Part shown: piece after piece, positions 13,801-24,100 of the stretch | How the letters are laid out: every line of letters begins with the position of its first letter | Numbering within the stretch: the first letter of the stretch is position 1 | Assembly: GCF_910592395.1 (NCBI RefSeq) | Contig: NC_088308.1 | Location: 25,187,501 to 25,251,500, forward strand | Reading direction: 5' to 3' | DNA length: 64,000 nt | Source of the DNA: Lineus longissimus | Lineage: Eukaryota > Nemertea > Pilidiophora > Heteronemertea > Lineidae | The notes under the pieces: model-generated | What the model was told of the DNA's origin: nothing | The model's input: only the letters and a program-made list of their open reading frames with translations | The model's database searches: none | Program-made: the position numbers and the translations under genes

Positions 13801-16800
13801 TTCCTTTGTTGTCCACCACTGTGTCTGCAAGTCATCCATCTAGTGCTTAATATAGACGTAATGTGTCTTCCATCTATTTTGTTTCAGGCACAGATGAGAA
13901 GGCCATCATAGATATCGTTGCAAATCGATCAAACCACCAAAGACAGCAGATTCTAAGCTTTTTCAAAACCATGGTCGGCAAGGTAGGCACAGGACTGCTG
14001 CGATTTTTGTTTGCTACGCGACCAAGCCTCGGAGCAGTGAGGTTTGGTCGTGCCAGGTAGCACCATGGTAATCATGCTGCCATATTGCTTGCAAAGTTCA
14101 GCTACAAGGGTGGATTTTGCACTTAGTGATTCCAGGGACTTGCGTTCAACTTGAGGTCTAATTCAAGTCGGCCATTGTTACCTCTAGTAAACAAATACTT
14201 ATTGCTTTCTATGTCTTCTGTGTCTTTTTCTGCAGGATCTGATAAAGGAGTTGCGAGGAGAACTGAGTGGCAACTTTGAGGAGTGTATGATTGCCTTGTT
14301 TAGGGAGACAACATTCTATGACGCATATTCCTTGAGAAAGGCTATAAAGGTGAGTGGTTGCAGCTATGATGGCCTCTTTGTTCTCATCTTATGTGATCAC
14401 TCAATACAGTACCATGATAATGATTGAGGATAATAGCAAGCTTTGTATATATCGGGCCTATTTTCGGTTTTTGGGTTCAAACCTGGCTGGCGGCAGAAGG
14501 ATTATTATATTTTTGGGGAAAAAAAGAATAAAAGCATGATATTCTCTTGTAGGGTGCTGGGACAGATGAATTGGTCCTCATAGAAATCTTGTGCACCAGG
14601 ACGAATTCAGAGATCAGGGAGATCAAGAGGAGCTACAAAGAAAGTAAGTCTGCGTACTTGGGATGACAACATGGGACATTGTCCCTCATGAGATTTTATC
14701 GTTGTCTATACAGCAGTAAGCGAAGTATCCCACATAGGGGATTGGATACAAAGTAACCTCCTTTGAAGATAAAATAGGTTGAAGTTGATGTTTCTGGATT
14801 GCTATGGCACCGTGCTGGAGACTTCAGTGACACATGGTACCAGTTGTACTGATACAAGCAAATTCTGTCAGTCCAAAGATCAGGGGTGTTCTTACTGAGG
14901 ATCACTGTGTAATGTTTTGCTGAGACCATACCATTGGTTCTCTGCACGGAACTATGGATATCGTGTTGAGTTATACTTGTAATGTAGAATATTCTCTCAT
15001 GAGTTTTTATTAACTTTTCAGATTACATGCGCGACCTAGAAAAAGATATCGAGGGTGATACAAGCGGTCACTTCAAGCGACTTTTGATATCATGCTGTCA
15101 GGTAAGTTGGACGCAGTATGTGCAGACTGTCTGTAAGCTGACATCTCTGTCAACCATGGAGAACTATCATTTGGATCGCATGCTTCTCCTGGGTACTCAT
15201 GCCATTGCACACTACGAAAGATCTCACACTGTATGATACAAAACCTGGTTTGGTATCTAATCCTCCAATACATCCAGCTGATTTTGTGAGCTATTTGGTA
15301 TATTTCATTCATGTAATACCCTGTTAGTTTTGCACTGATGTGTCAAATGCCTAGGAGCAAGCACAGAAGAAGAATCAACCGGTTTTCAATCAGCGATTCA
15401 TACAACTAGTTCATTTCCTGCAGGCAAACCGTCAAGAGCTGACCAATGAACAATGGGAGCGCTTCTTCAAACAAGGCCCCGAGGCTGTCGTGGATCGAGC
15501 CAAAGCTCAAAAGGAAGCACAGGAGCTCTACCAGGCCGGAGAGAAGAAGCTTGGCACCGATGAGGCAACCTTCCTAAGAATCATGGCACTCCGACATTGC
15601 TATCAACTCAAGGCGACATTTGAGGAATACACAAAGGTGGGCAGTTTGATCTTAAAATGTTTCGAGTCATGCAAGGGGCTGCGTGCCATCAGTAAAACCT
15701 TTGGTCTACTCTGCATTAAAGCATACATTTCTAACCCAGACTTTGATGATTCACTGTGGTTTTCAAAGAACAAATATTCCAGTCCTTCATTGGCCTTTCG
15801 AATAAAATAATATCAAATATCGATATCTGCTTCTGATTGAGCCATAACATGAACTAGAGATCCAGGACTGATTGATATAAACTTGTTGTGGACCAAAATG
15901 TTAATGGTGCGCACAAGTTAACCCATACACTACTGCCTGGGAGCGATTATTTGAGAAATAAGGCATTTGCACAAAACTAAGACATATCAACAACACTTTC
16001 AGATCAGCGGCCGTGACATATTGAATTCCATCAAGAGAGAAATGTCATCTGACTTGCAGCATGGATTCGAAGCACTTGGTAAGGACTGGGGCAATTTTGA
16101 AACTATTCAAAATAAACTTCTGTATTTTCTGATAGTTCTATGTGTGTTGGGAGGGAGGATATATTGCACTTATCGTGCCTATGACATACTTCTAATATCA
16201 TACTCTAAAAATGAACCCTCAAAGATGCTTTCAGAATATTTTTACAGTCTTTTTGATGAAATTGTCTCATTTTCAAGTGATGAGCCAGAGGAGTCGTCCA
16301 GAGTATTTTGCTGATCGTCTCTACAAAGCCATGATTGGTGCCGGTACAGATGACTCATCTTTGATCAGAATCGTAGTGTCTCGCTCTGAGGTAAGACATT
16401 GTCAATATCTGCCCAAACTTTTTGCCCAGGTTATAATCCATGAGAACACAGATTTGGATGTCTTGATTACCATCGTTGATTTGTTATTTGTGGCTCTCCA
16501 CAGTCCTCCAGAAAAGCTGTAGATGATATTCCTAGTAGTTGAGTGCCTATGCCAATGCATGCCTCAAGATTCAAACACATAACATACTGTGGACTCAAAT
16601 CATAAAAAACGCGATCACAAAATTTTAGACATTTTGCCTATACCTACGCGCAAGGAATTGCAGTTGTGCATGCTATTGCCTTACATGCAGATCTAAAGCA
16701 GAAGTTGTTTTGACTTAGGGCAGACCTAAAGCCTCAATGATGAGACATGAGGTCTAGGTCGAGCATCGTTACTTTGAATCTCTCTTTTCCTTTGCAGATC

Positions 16801-16923
16801 GATCTAAAGAACATCAAGCAAGTTTTCCTCTCAAAGTACAAAAAAACCCTATGGAAAATGATTGAGGGTGACACGAGTGGTGACTACAAGGCCATTCTTA
16901 TCAGTATCGTAGGCCGGGATTAG
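4860..16923 (+). CDS. Annexin with long His/Gly-Tyr-Pro-rich N-terminal region (ANXA7/ANXA11-like)
   Basis: Ca2+-dependent phospholipid-binding protein. Exons: 4860-5009, 5446-5499, 5968-6027, 6766-6834, 8375-8570, 8609-8755, 9750-9842, 11005-11025, 12342-12770, 13170-13282, 13505-13679, 13888-13982, 14236-14349, 14553-14643, 15022-15101, 15424-15636, 16003-16078, 16278-16390, 16798-16923. All join in phase, giving about 804 aa. Exon 1 encodes MGKKKKDKH, a 14-Ser run and a Lys-rich stretch. The next exons encode GYP and His-Gly repeats, then Gly-Tyr-Pro-Gln repeats including GYGAPGAQP units. The core has four annexin repeats with calcium-loop motifs [21 protein letters not shown] and IGAGTDD, all intact. 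The tail resembles the phase-separating domain of vertebrate ANXA11, so membrane-granule tethering is a possible role, by inference only. An alternative first exon lies at 7381-7407. The gene is convergent with a second annexin. Confidence 0.93.
7381..7407 (+). CDS. Candidate alternative first coding exon of annexin-1 (MSYGYNNNL)
   Basis: A 27-bp open segment starts with ATG and ends at a good donor (CTA|GTAAGT) in phase 0, the phase needed by the 8375 exon. It encodes MSYGYNNNL, which resembles the MSYPGYPP start of vertebrate ANXA7 and ANXA11. It lacks an obvious acceptor directly before the ATG, as expected of a first exon. Use would give about 702 aa without the Lys/Ser/His-rich head. Inferred from sequence; transcript data would decide. 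Confidence 0.6.
11005..11025 (+). other. 21-bp microexon of annexin-1, with possible read-through stop
   Basis: The exon is flanked by TTTCAG and GTATGT and is phase 1 on both sides, adding about seven residues (Y-P-P-P-P-G-P). If the donor is not used, translation continues through R-M-Y to a TAG at 11034-11036. That would give a short protein made of the low-complexity tail without annexin repeats. Confidence 0.6.
11255..11330. repeat. Perfect 21-bp inverted repeat with a nested hairpin, in annexin-1 intron
   Basis: The left arm at 11255-11275 (starting TGGACAGTTTGTAAC) is the exact reverse complement of 11310-11330. The loop holds a second perfect hairpin with nine-base arms (GGTCCTCAT/ATGAGGACC) around 11288-11306. 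Confidence 0.85.
12516..12690 (+). repeat. Coding 27-bp tandem repeat (GYGAPGAQP) in annexin-1
   Basis: About six units of GGNTATGGNGCNCC type lie in the 12342-12770 exon and encode GYGAPG(A/G)QP nonapeptides. The reading frame is kept through the array. Confidence 0.85.
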
Positions 16924-16934
16924 AAGCATATATC

Positions 16935-16940
16935 AATAAA
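16935..16940 (+). terminator. Poly(A) signal of annexin-1
   Basis: AATAAA lies 12 bases after the TAG stop at 16921-16923. Closely spaced alternatives (ATTAAA near 17043) may also be used. Confidence 0.5.
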
Positions 16941-17836
16941 AGGTCTAGGGAATTTTGTGATTGAATTTCAATGTTTATACGTTCAACCATCAGCATGTTA
17001 CACCTTCTGAATGATGGTGCCTTATATATGTTTGTGCTTTGTATTAAAGATTTCTTTGAAATTAGCTGGATGGGTGTAAGCTTTGACCAGTATTTCTATC
17101 CAGAGTCTTACTAGAACCACCGGTGTAAACATTCTACGAAGGCCTATGATAATTAATATGTAATGAACAGTAAATGTAATATGTAATGGATTAATCTGAA
17201 TATTGCCAAAAAATGATCATTGTCAAACTTCCATGCGTGTAATGAATAATAATGTTTAAATCAATCGTAAACTGCTCGTTACTTTAATGATTAACATTTT
17301 TGACTCGATGCTCTTCTCCATTACTCTATCGTATGTGTCTGTCTAATTGTTTGTTTTCATTTTCGGTTGAAAATTATTTAGAGTACCGGTGCTTACGAGA
17401 ATTTATGTGTACTACAGTTTTTTGTTGTTACAATTCAAGTTATTTGTTTGTCTAAAATTAGACTTGGATACATTGTAAGTTGACTACCCGCATCCAATAA
17501 TAGCGGTTAATACTATGATAGTGTCCAGTCTTAACTTCCCAGGTGGTTGTTTTTAATATTTCATCACTCATTGACAAAGGGCTAGTTTAGAAACTGAACA
17601 CGTGTGATTGGCTCTTCAATAAAACCAATCATATCATAACGAACATCCTTACAATTAGAATTGATTTGAACAAATTTATGATGATCTCAGTGGTATATGT
17701 GGAAAAAAACTTGTTATGTTTTTGTCAACTTGAAAAAAACGTGTGGTATTTTGAAGAAAAGGTAGTTTTTTCTCTTGCCTTGTACAGTAAGCTGTGATTA
17801 AAAAGACTGACTAGGATAGTCTAAGTAACACACAAT

Positions 17837-18000
17837 GGCCCAAATTCATAAAGGGCGTTTAAGGGTTAGACATGTACAACTTCTCTCTAATCAGTTTCAG
17901 GGCCTATTCATATTCTGTGAAGATTCACATGAAGGGCCAGAATCTGTCTATTCAGTAGTTAAACGCTGTTTTAAGCTAAACACCCTTTATGAATTTGGCC
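17837..18000. mobile_element. Small foldback/MITE-like element
   Basis: The terminal arms GGCCCAAATTCATAAAGG at 17837 and, reversed, 17977-18000 match over about 24 bases with few differences. The roughly 165-bp interior has no coding capacity. A non-autonomous DNA transposon is the simplest reading; target-site duplications were not resolved. Confidence 0.6.
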
Positions 18001-19802
18001 CTACATGTTTAGGGCCTACTGGGCATTACCTATGTATTGTAATTGATATTTCTGTGTGATATATCTTTAATCCTTCCTAAAACAACCCACTCGGGGATAT
18101 GAAAATTAAAAGTCTTTCACCTGTTTAAGAATGATTCTTGTCAGTTTGCTGTCTGAAATGCAGTCCAGTCAAATTAGTCCTTCGAGTCTAAGCACAGGCT
18201 GTTTTCACTCTATGTATGTTCATTTTAATGTTTGACTGATTAAAGAATATAATGAAGTGCAGTTGGAAGTATAAGGTGCGTCCGTCCCAAATATGAATTC
18301 GCTGCTAGAACACTGTGGATTGCAAGAACAAGACTGGTGGTCTCATTCGTTGCCTGAGGAAGTTGACCATCTTTTATTTTGTTTCTCATTGACATTCTTC
18401 ATAAACCCGTGATCACTTTGAAGGTGGACTTTTTGAGTTGATGCCTAGATAGCGGTCATGATGATTACACCGTCGCCGTGAGATGGTGCTGCATATACAA
18501 TGTATACATCCTGAAATATGAATAAATGGGTTATAGAGCATTTGTCTGCATTCTCCAATACATCAGGGAACCACCCTCTGAACTGGCTATGGATTAGTGC
18601 TAGGCTGAATTAGTGCCGGCATCATCTCGAGACCCTCCACCTTTGATGTCATCATGATCACTATATATTTGTATTTTAGTGCATTCTTAGTATATATTGT
18701 GATATTCTTTATATTCATCTATGACAAACTATACATCTTTCTGTCTATTGCGTTATCCTCGAAGATTCACACTAGAGTAATTTTCAAATGAGCATTTCTC
18801 TTCTCAAGAGAATTCTCCTAATCGGTGTGGTTGATTACTTTCCAAATTAGTCCATCTTTATTGGTCTAGTTTTGCCTCAATAATTTTGCCTCAACTTATG
18901 CTTGTACATCGCAACATGTAGCATACTAATTAGTTTGCTGAAATCTTAGTTGAAGTTCTCTAATCGGTTATTAGTGAAAGGGTATCATCTATCGCACGAT
19001 ATGACGTAAACAGGCCCTATTGCCAAAATTTCTACTTTTTTCATATTTTTTGTTATCGGATAATTAGATTGTCATCAGATACATGTATTCCCATGTACAT
19101 GTAATTATTGGACTACGCAAAACTCCACTAGAATAAAAACATAGAAAAGCCACATACCTCTTGATTTCCTTAATTCCCCAGCTGTTTCCTTTCCAATGCC
19201 CCGCAGACACACGGGGAGATGTGCAGGAGGTAAAAGTCCCAGAGAGGGGACATCGCAAGTTTCCGTGTGCAGAGCAGGGGTAGCTTTGTATCCAATTGTA
19301 GGACAGTTGTCACAACCAGGACTGTTGTCACAATCGGGACAATTGTCACCACCTGAGTAGGCTCCCGTTGCAGGCACAATTGAACAAGAGACTCAGTCTG
19401 AATTAGCTTGAGCTATGGTACCACCAGTATACAGCCAGCAATGTGCTTTGCCTCTAAACACTGATTTGGATGAGATGTAAATCAGCAACTCGTGCTTATT
19501 TAAGACGGTGCTGTATCCATGATCAAGGATCATCTGAGACATTGTCAGAACTAGGAAGACAACGTTGGAGCAAGAGTAATCTGAGACAGTGTCCCAACTA
19601 GGAAGACAACATGGGACAAGGATAACCTGACACCAGAGGTTAATGTTCATGGGTCAGAAGGTCTAGCTAAAGGCAGAATGGTCCTATTGTACATGAAAAA
19701 CTTCAGCTCAGGCACATGAGCCACCTCTTTGCCCAGGCGACTGGAGTTGCCATATACAGTTATTAGGCCTTTCTTCAAGAGTACAGTGCCGAGATAGAAG
19801 AT

Positions 19803-20822
19803 AATGTCCCACTGCAGGTACAGGACAAGCAGGCTGCACCAGGTCCATGTAGGCTGCATGAGTTGTCTTCATAGCCATGTTGGGTCTGTCTTCAAGACCA
19901 GGTCCTGATGTTGTCCCACTGCAGGTACGAGACAAGCAGGTTGCACCAGGTCCATGTAGGCTGCATGAGTTGTCTTCATAGCCATGTTGGGTCTGTCTTC
20001 AAGACCAGGTCCTGATGTTGTCCCACTGCAGGTACGAGACAAGCAGGTTGCACCATGTCCATGTAGGCTGCATGAGTTGTCTTCATAGTCTGGTTGGGTC
20101 TGTCTTCAAGAACAGGTCCTGATGTTGTCCCACTGCAGGTACGAGACAAGCAGGTTGCACCATGTCCATGTAGGCTGCATGAGTTGTCTTCATAGCCAGG
20201 TTGGGTCTGTCTTCAAGAACAGGTCCTGATGTTGTCCCACTGCAGGTACAACAAGACAGGCAGGTTTCACCAGGTCCACGTAGGCTGCATGAGTTGTCTT
20301 CATAGCCATGTTGGGTCTGTCTTCAAGAACAGTTCCTGATATTGTCCTACTGCAGGTACGAGACAAGCACGTTGCAACAGGTCCACGTAGGCTGCATAAG
20401 TTGTCTTCATAGCCAGGTACGGTCTGTCTACAAGAGCTGGTCCTGATATTGTCCCACTGCAGGTACAAAACAAGCAGGTTGCACCAGATCCGCATAGGCT
20501 GCATGAGTTGTCTTCATAGCCAGGTTGGGCCTGTCTTCAAGAACAGGTCCTGATGTTGTCCCACTGCAGGTACGAGACAAGCAGGTTGCACCGGATCCAC
20601 GTAGGCTGCATGAGTTGTCTTCATAGCCAGGTTGGGTCTGTCTTCAAGAACTGGTCCTGATATTGTCCCACTGCAGGTACAAGAAAAGCAGATTGTACCA
20701 GGTCCATGTAGGCTGCATGAGTTGTCTTCATAGCCAGGTTGGGTCTGTCTACAAGAGCTGGTCCTGAAATTGTCCCACTGCAGGTACAAAACAAGCAGGT
20801 TGCACCAGATCCGCATAGGCCC
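19803..20822. repeat. Minisatellite, about 9.5 units of 107 bp
   Basis: The landmark AGTTGTCTTCATAG recurs at 19861, 19968, 20075, 20182, 20292, 20399, 20506, 20613 and 20720. The spacing is 107 bases (once 110). Each unit also holds GTCCCACTGCAGGTAC and AGGCTGCATGAG. The period is not a multiple of three, so the long minus-strand frames across it are by-products. Confidence 0.93.
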
Positions 20823-21065
20823 TTGCCACCAAAGTTAAAAATAATTGCTGCATAGCAAGCATGTGCTTGCCAAATAGCCACTTCCAAGACAAAACAACGA
20901 CAGCAACTATGGTTAGTTTTGTTTATTCTCGCCCTAGATATCATAGACATGTACATGTACAATAAATTGCGAAAAAATACGATAATGTCTCTTCAACAAT
21001 GAAAGGCACAGAAATGTTGCATTGGCTAATTATTGAGATATTTTCATCTATGTATATTAACAGCT

Positions 21066-21071
21066 TTTATT
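21066..21071 (-). terminator. Poly(A) signal of annexin-2
   Basis: AATAAA on the minus strand, about 96 bases after the TAG of the second annexin. A second copy lies at 20922-20927. Confidence 0.45.
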
Positions 21072-21166
21072 CTTACATTGAGAAGTTAAAAGAAACCTGA
21101 ACGACGTTATCCAACCTTTGAGCGTCTCCTAGTCTCCAAGTAATGATACTTTGGCCCTAATCACTA

Positions 21167-24100
21167 CTAATTACGGCCCACGATAGCCAAGAGAAGCTTC
21201 TTGTAATCCCCACTGCAGTCCCCCTCAATCATTTTATAGATGGTCTTGTGGTACTTCTGGAGGAAAGCGCTCTTGATCTCAACCAAGTCAATCTGCAAAT
21301 GAAATGATAGGAAGAATAAAGGGTGTACAAGTTACCAAACGGAAGTTTTTTGTTCCCTAACTTGGTTCAACAATGTCCAAGCCCAGATGCGCCAACTCGC
21401 CAGGTAGTTATATGGCATTGCTCAATTCTCCTCATTTTCAACCGGCAGTTTTTCTCTCTCTAAGTGCTATTCGCTCGGTAGGAGCTTCTTGTCGCTGGGT
21501 GCGGAATGGGTTACATTCAGCCTGGTGTAACCACGCACCGCCCTGCGAGATTTCTTGATATATTTGGTCGGTTGGTCGATCGCTCCGGTTGAACACATAT
21601 ATAGCCAAGTATAGATTAGAGCCTATAATCCAAACTTGCTTCAGGAACTGGCGAAATCGCCCAATTTGGCGACAACTCACTCGCGATTGCAGGCGGAGTC
21701 CAACATGGTCCCTGTTTGGTGCAGGGATGAAAACACGGCAACTCACTCGTTTAAGATACTGATTCTGTTTTGTTCTTCAATAAATTCCATTTATGTCAGC
21801 CAGTATTGCTTTGACTTACCTCGGAACGCGACACTATTATCCTGATTAGGAGGGAATCATCAGTACCAGCGCCTTTCATTGATTTCCAAAGACGGTCGGC
21901 AAAATACTCCGCGGGATTTCTCATGCACTGAACTGGAAGCAAAGTCAATACTACCGTAAATGTGAACGTCTAAAGGAAGCCGAGTGTCAAAAAGCATAAA
22001 CTGCGTCTTTGGGTAGGGTTCACATGCAGTAAAGGTATATGGTTTATGACCTTAAACCACAGTTTATGATTGGAAACGTTGACTAGGGGTCCACAATTCA
22101 GAGATAGCAGCATCAACCATCGAGGTTTACGAAGGAAAAACCCCTATGATTTACGCCTTTACAATGGATCGTGACACGACAAATCACAGTTATGCCAGAA
22201 ACGTGTTCATGGTTCCTTGAAACACAGTTCATGGAAAAAATCCCAATTTCCCCGTTTTAGAAAAGAACTGACTTACCAATACACTTAAATCCAGCCTTCA
22301 AATCACCTGACATTTCGCGGTCGATCGAATTCAAGATGTCGCGCTGTGATATCTAAAACCAAAGTTGTAACCATGGCATTATTAGCATAATTATACATGT
22401 ATTGTATTTAATCATGACCCCCCCCCCCCCGGTAAGGGATAGGGGGCACTATGTTCTTGGTTGGTTTCCTCTGCCGCCGCCGCTTAGACGACGCCGTGCA
22501 GAGGTTCGCATTCACAAACGTGCTTCCAAGTGAGGAATATAACAAATGTCTTGTTCGCCTGTTTTCGTGATTTTCCATATACCTGTAAACGATCGGCGCG
22601 GTAGGTTTTTTAGTGGGACTTTTTAATACAGAATCAGCCTCGAAAGCATTCCCCCTGACTCACCTTAACATATTCTTCAAATGTAGCACGGAGTTGAGGC
22701 GGACTCCTCGAGGCCAAAACCACATTGAACCGTGATTCATCTGTACCCCACTTCTTTTCACCAGCCTGGAAGAGATCTTGGGCCTCTTTTGTGGCTTTAG
22801 CCATGTCAACGGTGTCACTCTCGTCACGGTTGGCCTGCAAAGAATGTGACTTTGCGATGGAAAATGATGGTGCAAGAAGAGGTGGTCAAGTACCATCTGC
22901 ATGTTTGACACGTCCCGTTCCGTCGCATTCTCCAAGGCTGGGTTGAAAACCACGTTTTGTAGCTTTAACGGAATCGTCAACGAGTTAGTCTTTAACCAGA
23001 ACATTTTAATGGGATTAAATGTAAGAGATACAGTAGGATAAGAGAGATCGTGAATTTTGTGCTTTTGAACGACCAGGTCTGTTGCCATTCCTCCTTGAAT
23101 TGGCGGCGAAAATCAAATTGCTTTGCCCCATGCACCTGACTTACCTGGCACATTGAGACTAATAGCCTCTTGAAATGACCGCTTGTTTCACTGACACAGT
23201 CCTTTTCCAGATCTCGTTTATAAACTGCAATAACAAGAATTTGATAGGTGGTTACCCAATCGCGTCCCCCATCAGTATAATAATATACTTCTGGCGGTAA
23301 CTGACAATCGAAATCTCGTGAAACGAGAAAATGTTTAATGTTCCGAAAGAATGCAATTTCAACTTCTATACATGTTGTATATCATACTTACATTCTTTGT
23401 AATTCTGTTTAATCTCGTCGATCTCCTTATTCCCCCTTGTGCACAAAATGTCTATGAGAGTTTCTTCATCTGTCCCTGCACCCTATAAGATGGCGATATA
23501 ATATGACGTTCAGTACTCTAAAAGAAACCTCTGGAATTTCATTGTGATAATCATAACTTGCACAGAAAAGTACTGTGCTGAATCCTCCCGATTTGGAGGT
23601 CATACATGAGATGAATGGTTCCCTGCTTTGTCAGGACTGTTGCTCTACTCCTTTACCGTACATGGCCCCGCCCACCGGCCGTATTGGTCAGAGGAGATGC
23701 CGGTGGGTGCAATATTTGGAATCGACAGGCACTCTCCACTCTTAGAAATAAAGGTTTTCCAGTTTTTGAAACCCTTTAAATGGTTTTTCGGCCCAACACA
23801 TCGTGGAAGTTTTTTCAACGAAGTAAAAAACCCTTAGAGGCATTAACTAGGCCTATCTAAAAAACCATTTGGGGTTGTTCATTTCACCAAAAAACCTCTA
23901 CGGGGTATGCGTACATTGTGTTGGTCGAAAACACTTAAATGGTTTTTCGGCAGCTCAAAAACCTTTGACTCAAGTCGGGACTCCGCGATCACCCACATAA
24001 ATCCTGGAGACCAATTTATCATGCCGGTACTTACTCTCATGGCCCTTCTCAGACACTTTGCGTCATACAAAACAGTCGGCTCGAAAAGGGCAAGCAGACA

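Larger units (their letters stand above)
16924..21166. other. Region between the two convergent annexin genes
   Basis: Holds the 3' UTRs of both annexins, a foldback element at 17837-18016 and a 107-bp minisatellite at about 19803-20822. Short imperfect duplications of AGGAAGACAAC-type sequence lie at 19527-19620. Open frames in this stretch have no recognisable domain and I do not call them genes. Confidence 0.6.

Noticed and set aside
19105-19377. Minus-strand frame with a Cys-rich start (DNCPDCDNSPGCDNCP)
   Set aside because: The Cys pattern comes from a short DNA repeat (ACAATTGTC/ACAACTGTC words). No partner exons or family match found.
19647-20962. Long minus-strand frames across the 107-bp repeats
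   Set aside because: Period not a multiple of three, so the frames change reading from unit to unit; by-product of the minisatellite.
22424-22434. Poly-C run in annexin-2 intron
   Set aside because: Ordinary homopolymer, perhaps prone to sequencing error; no meaning assigned.
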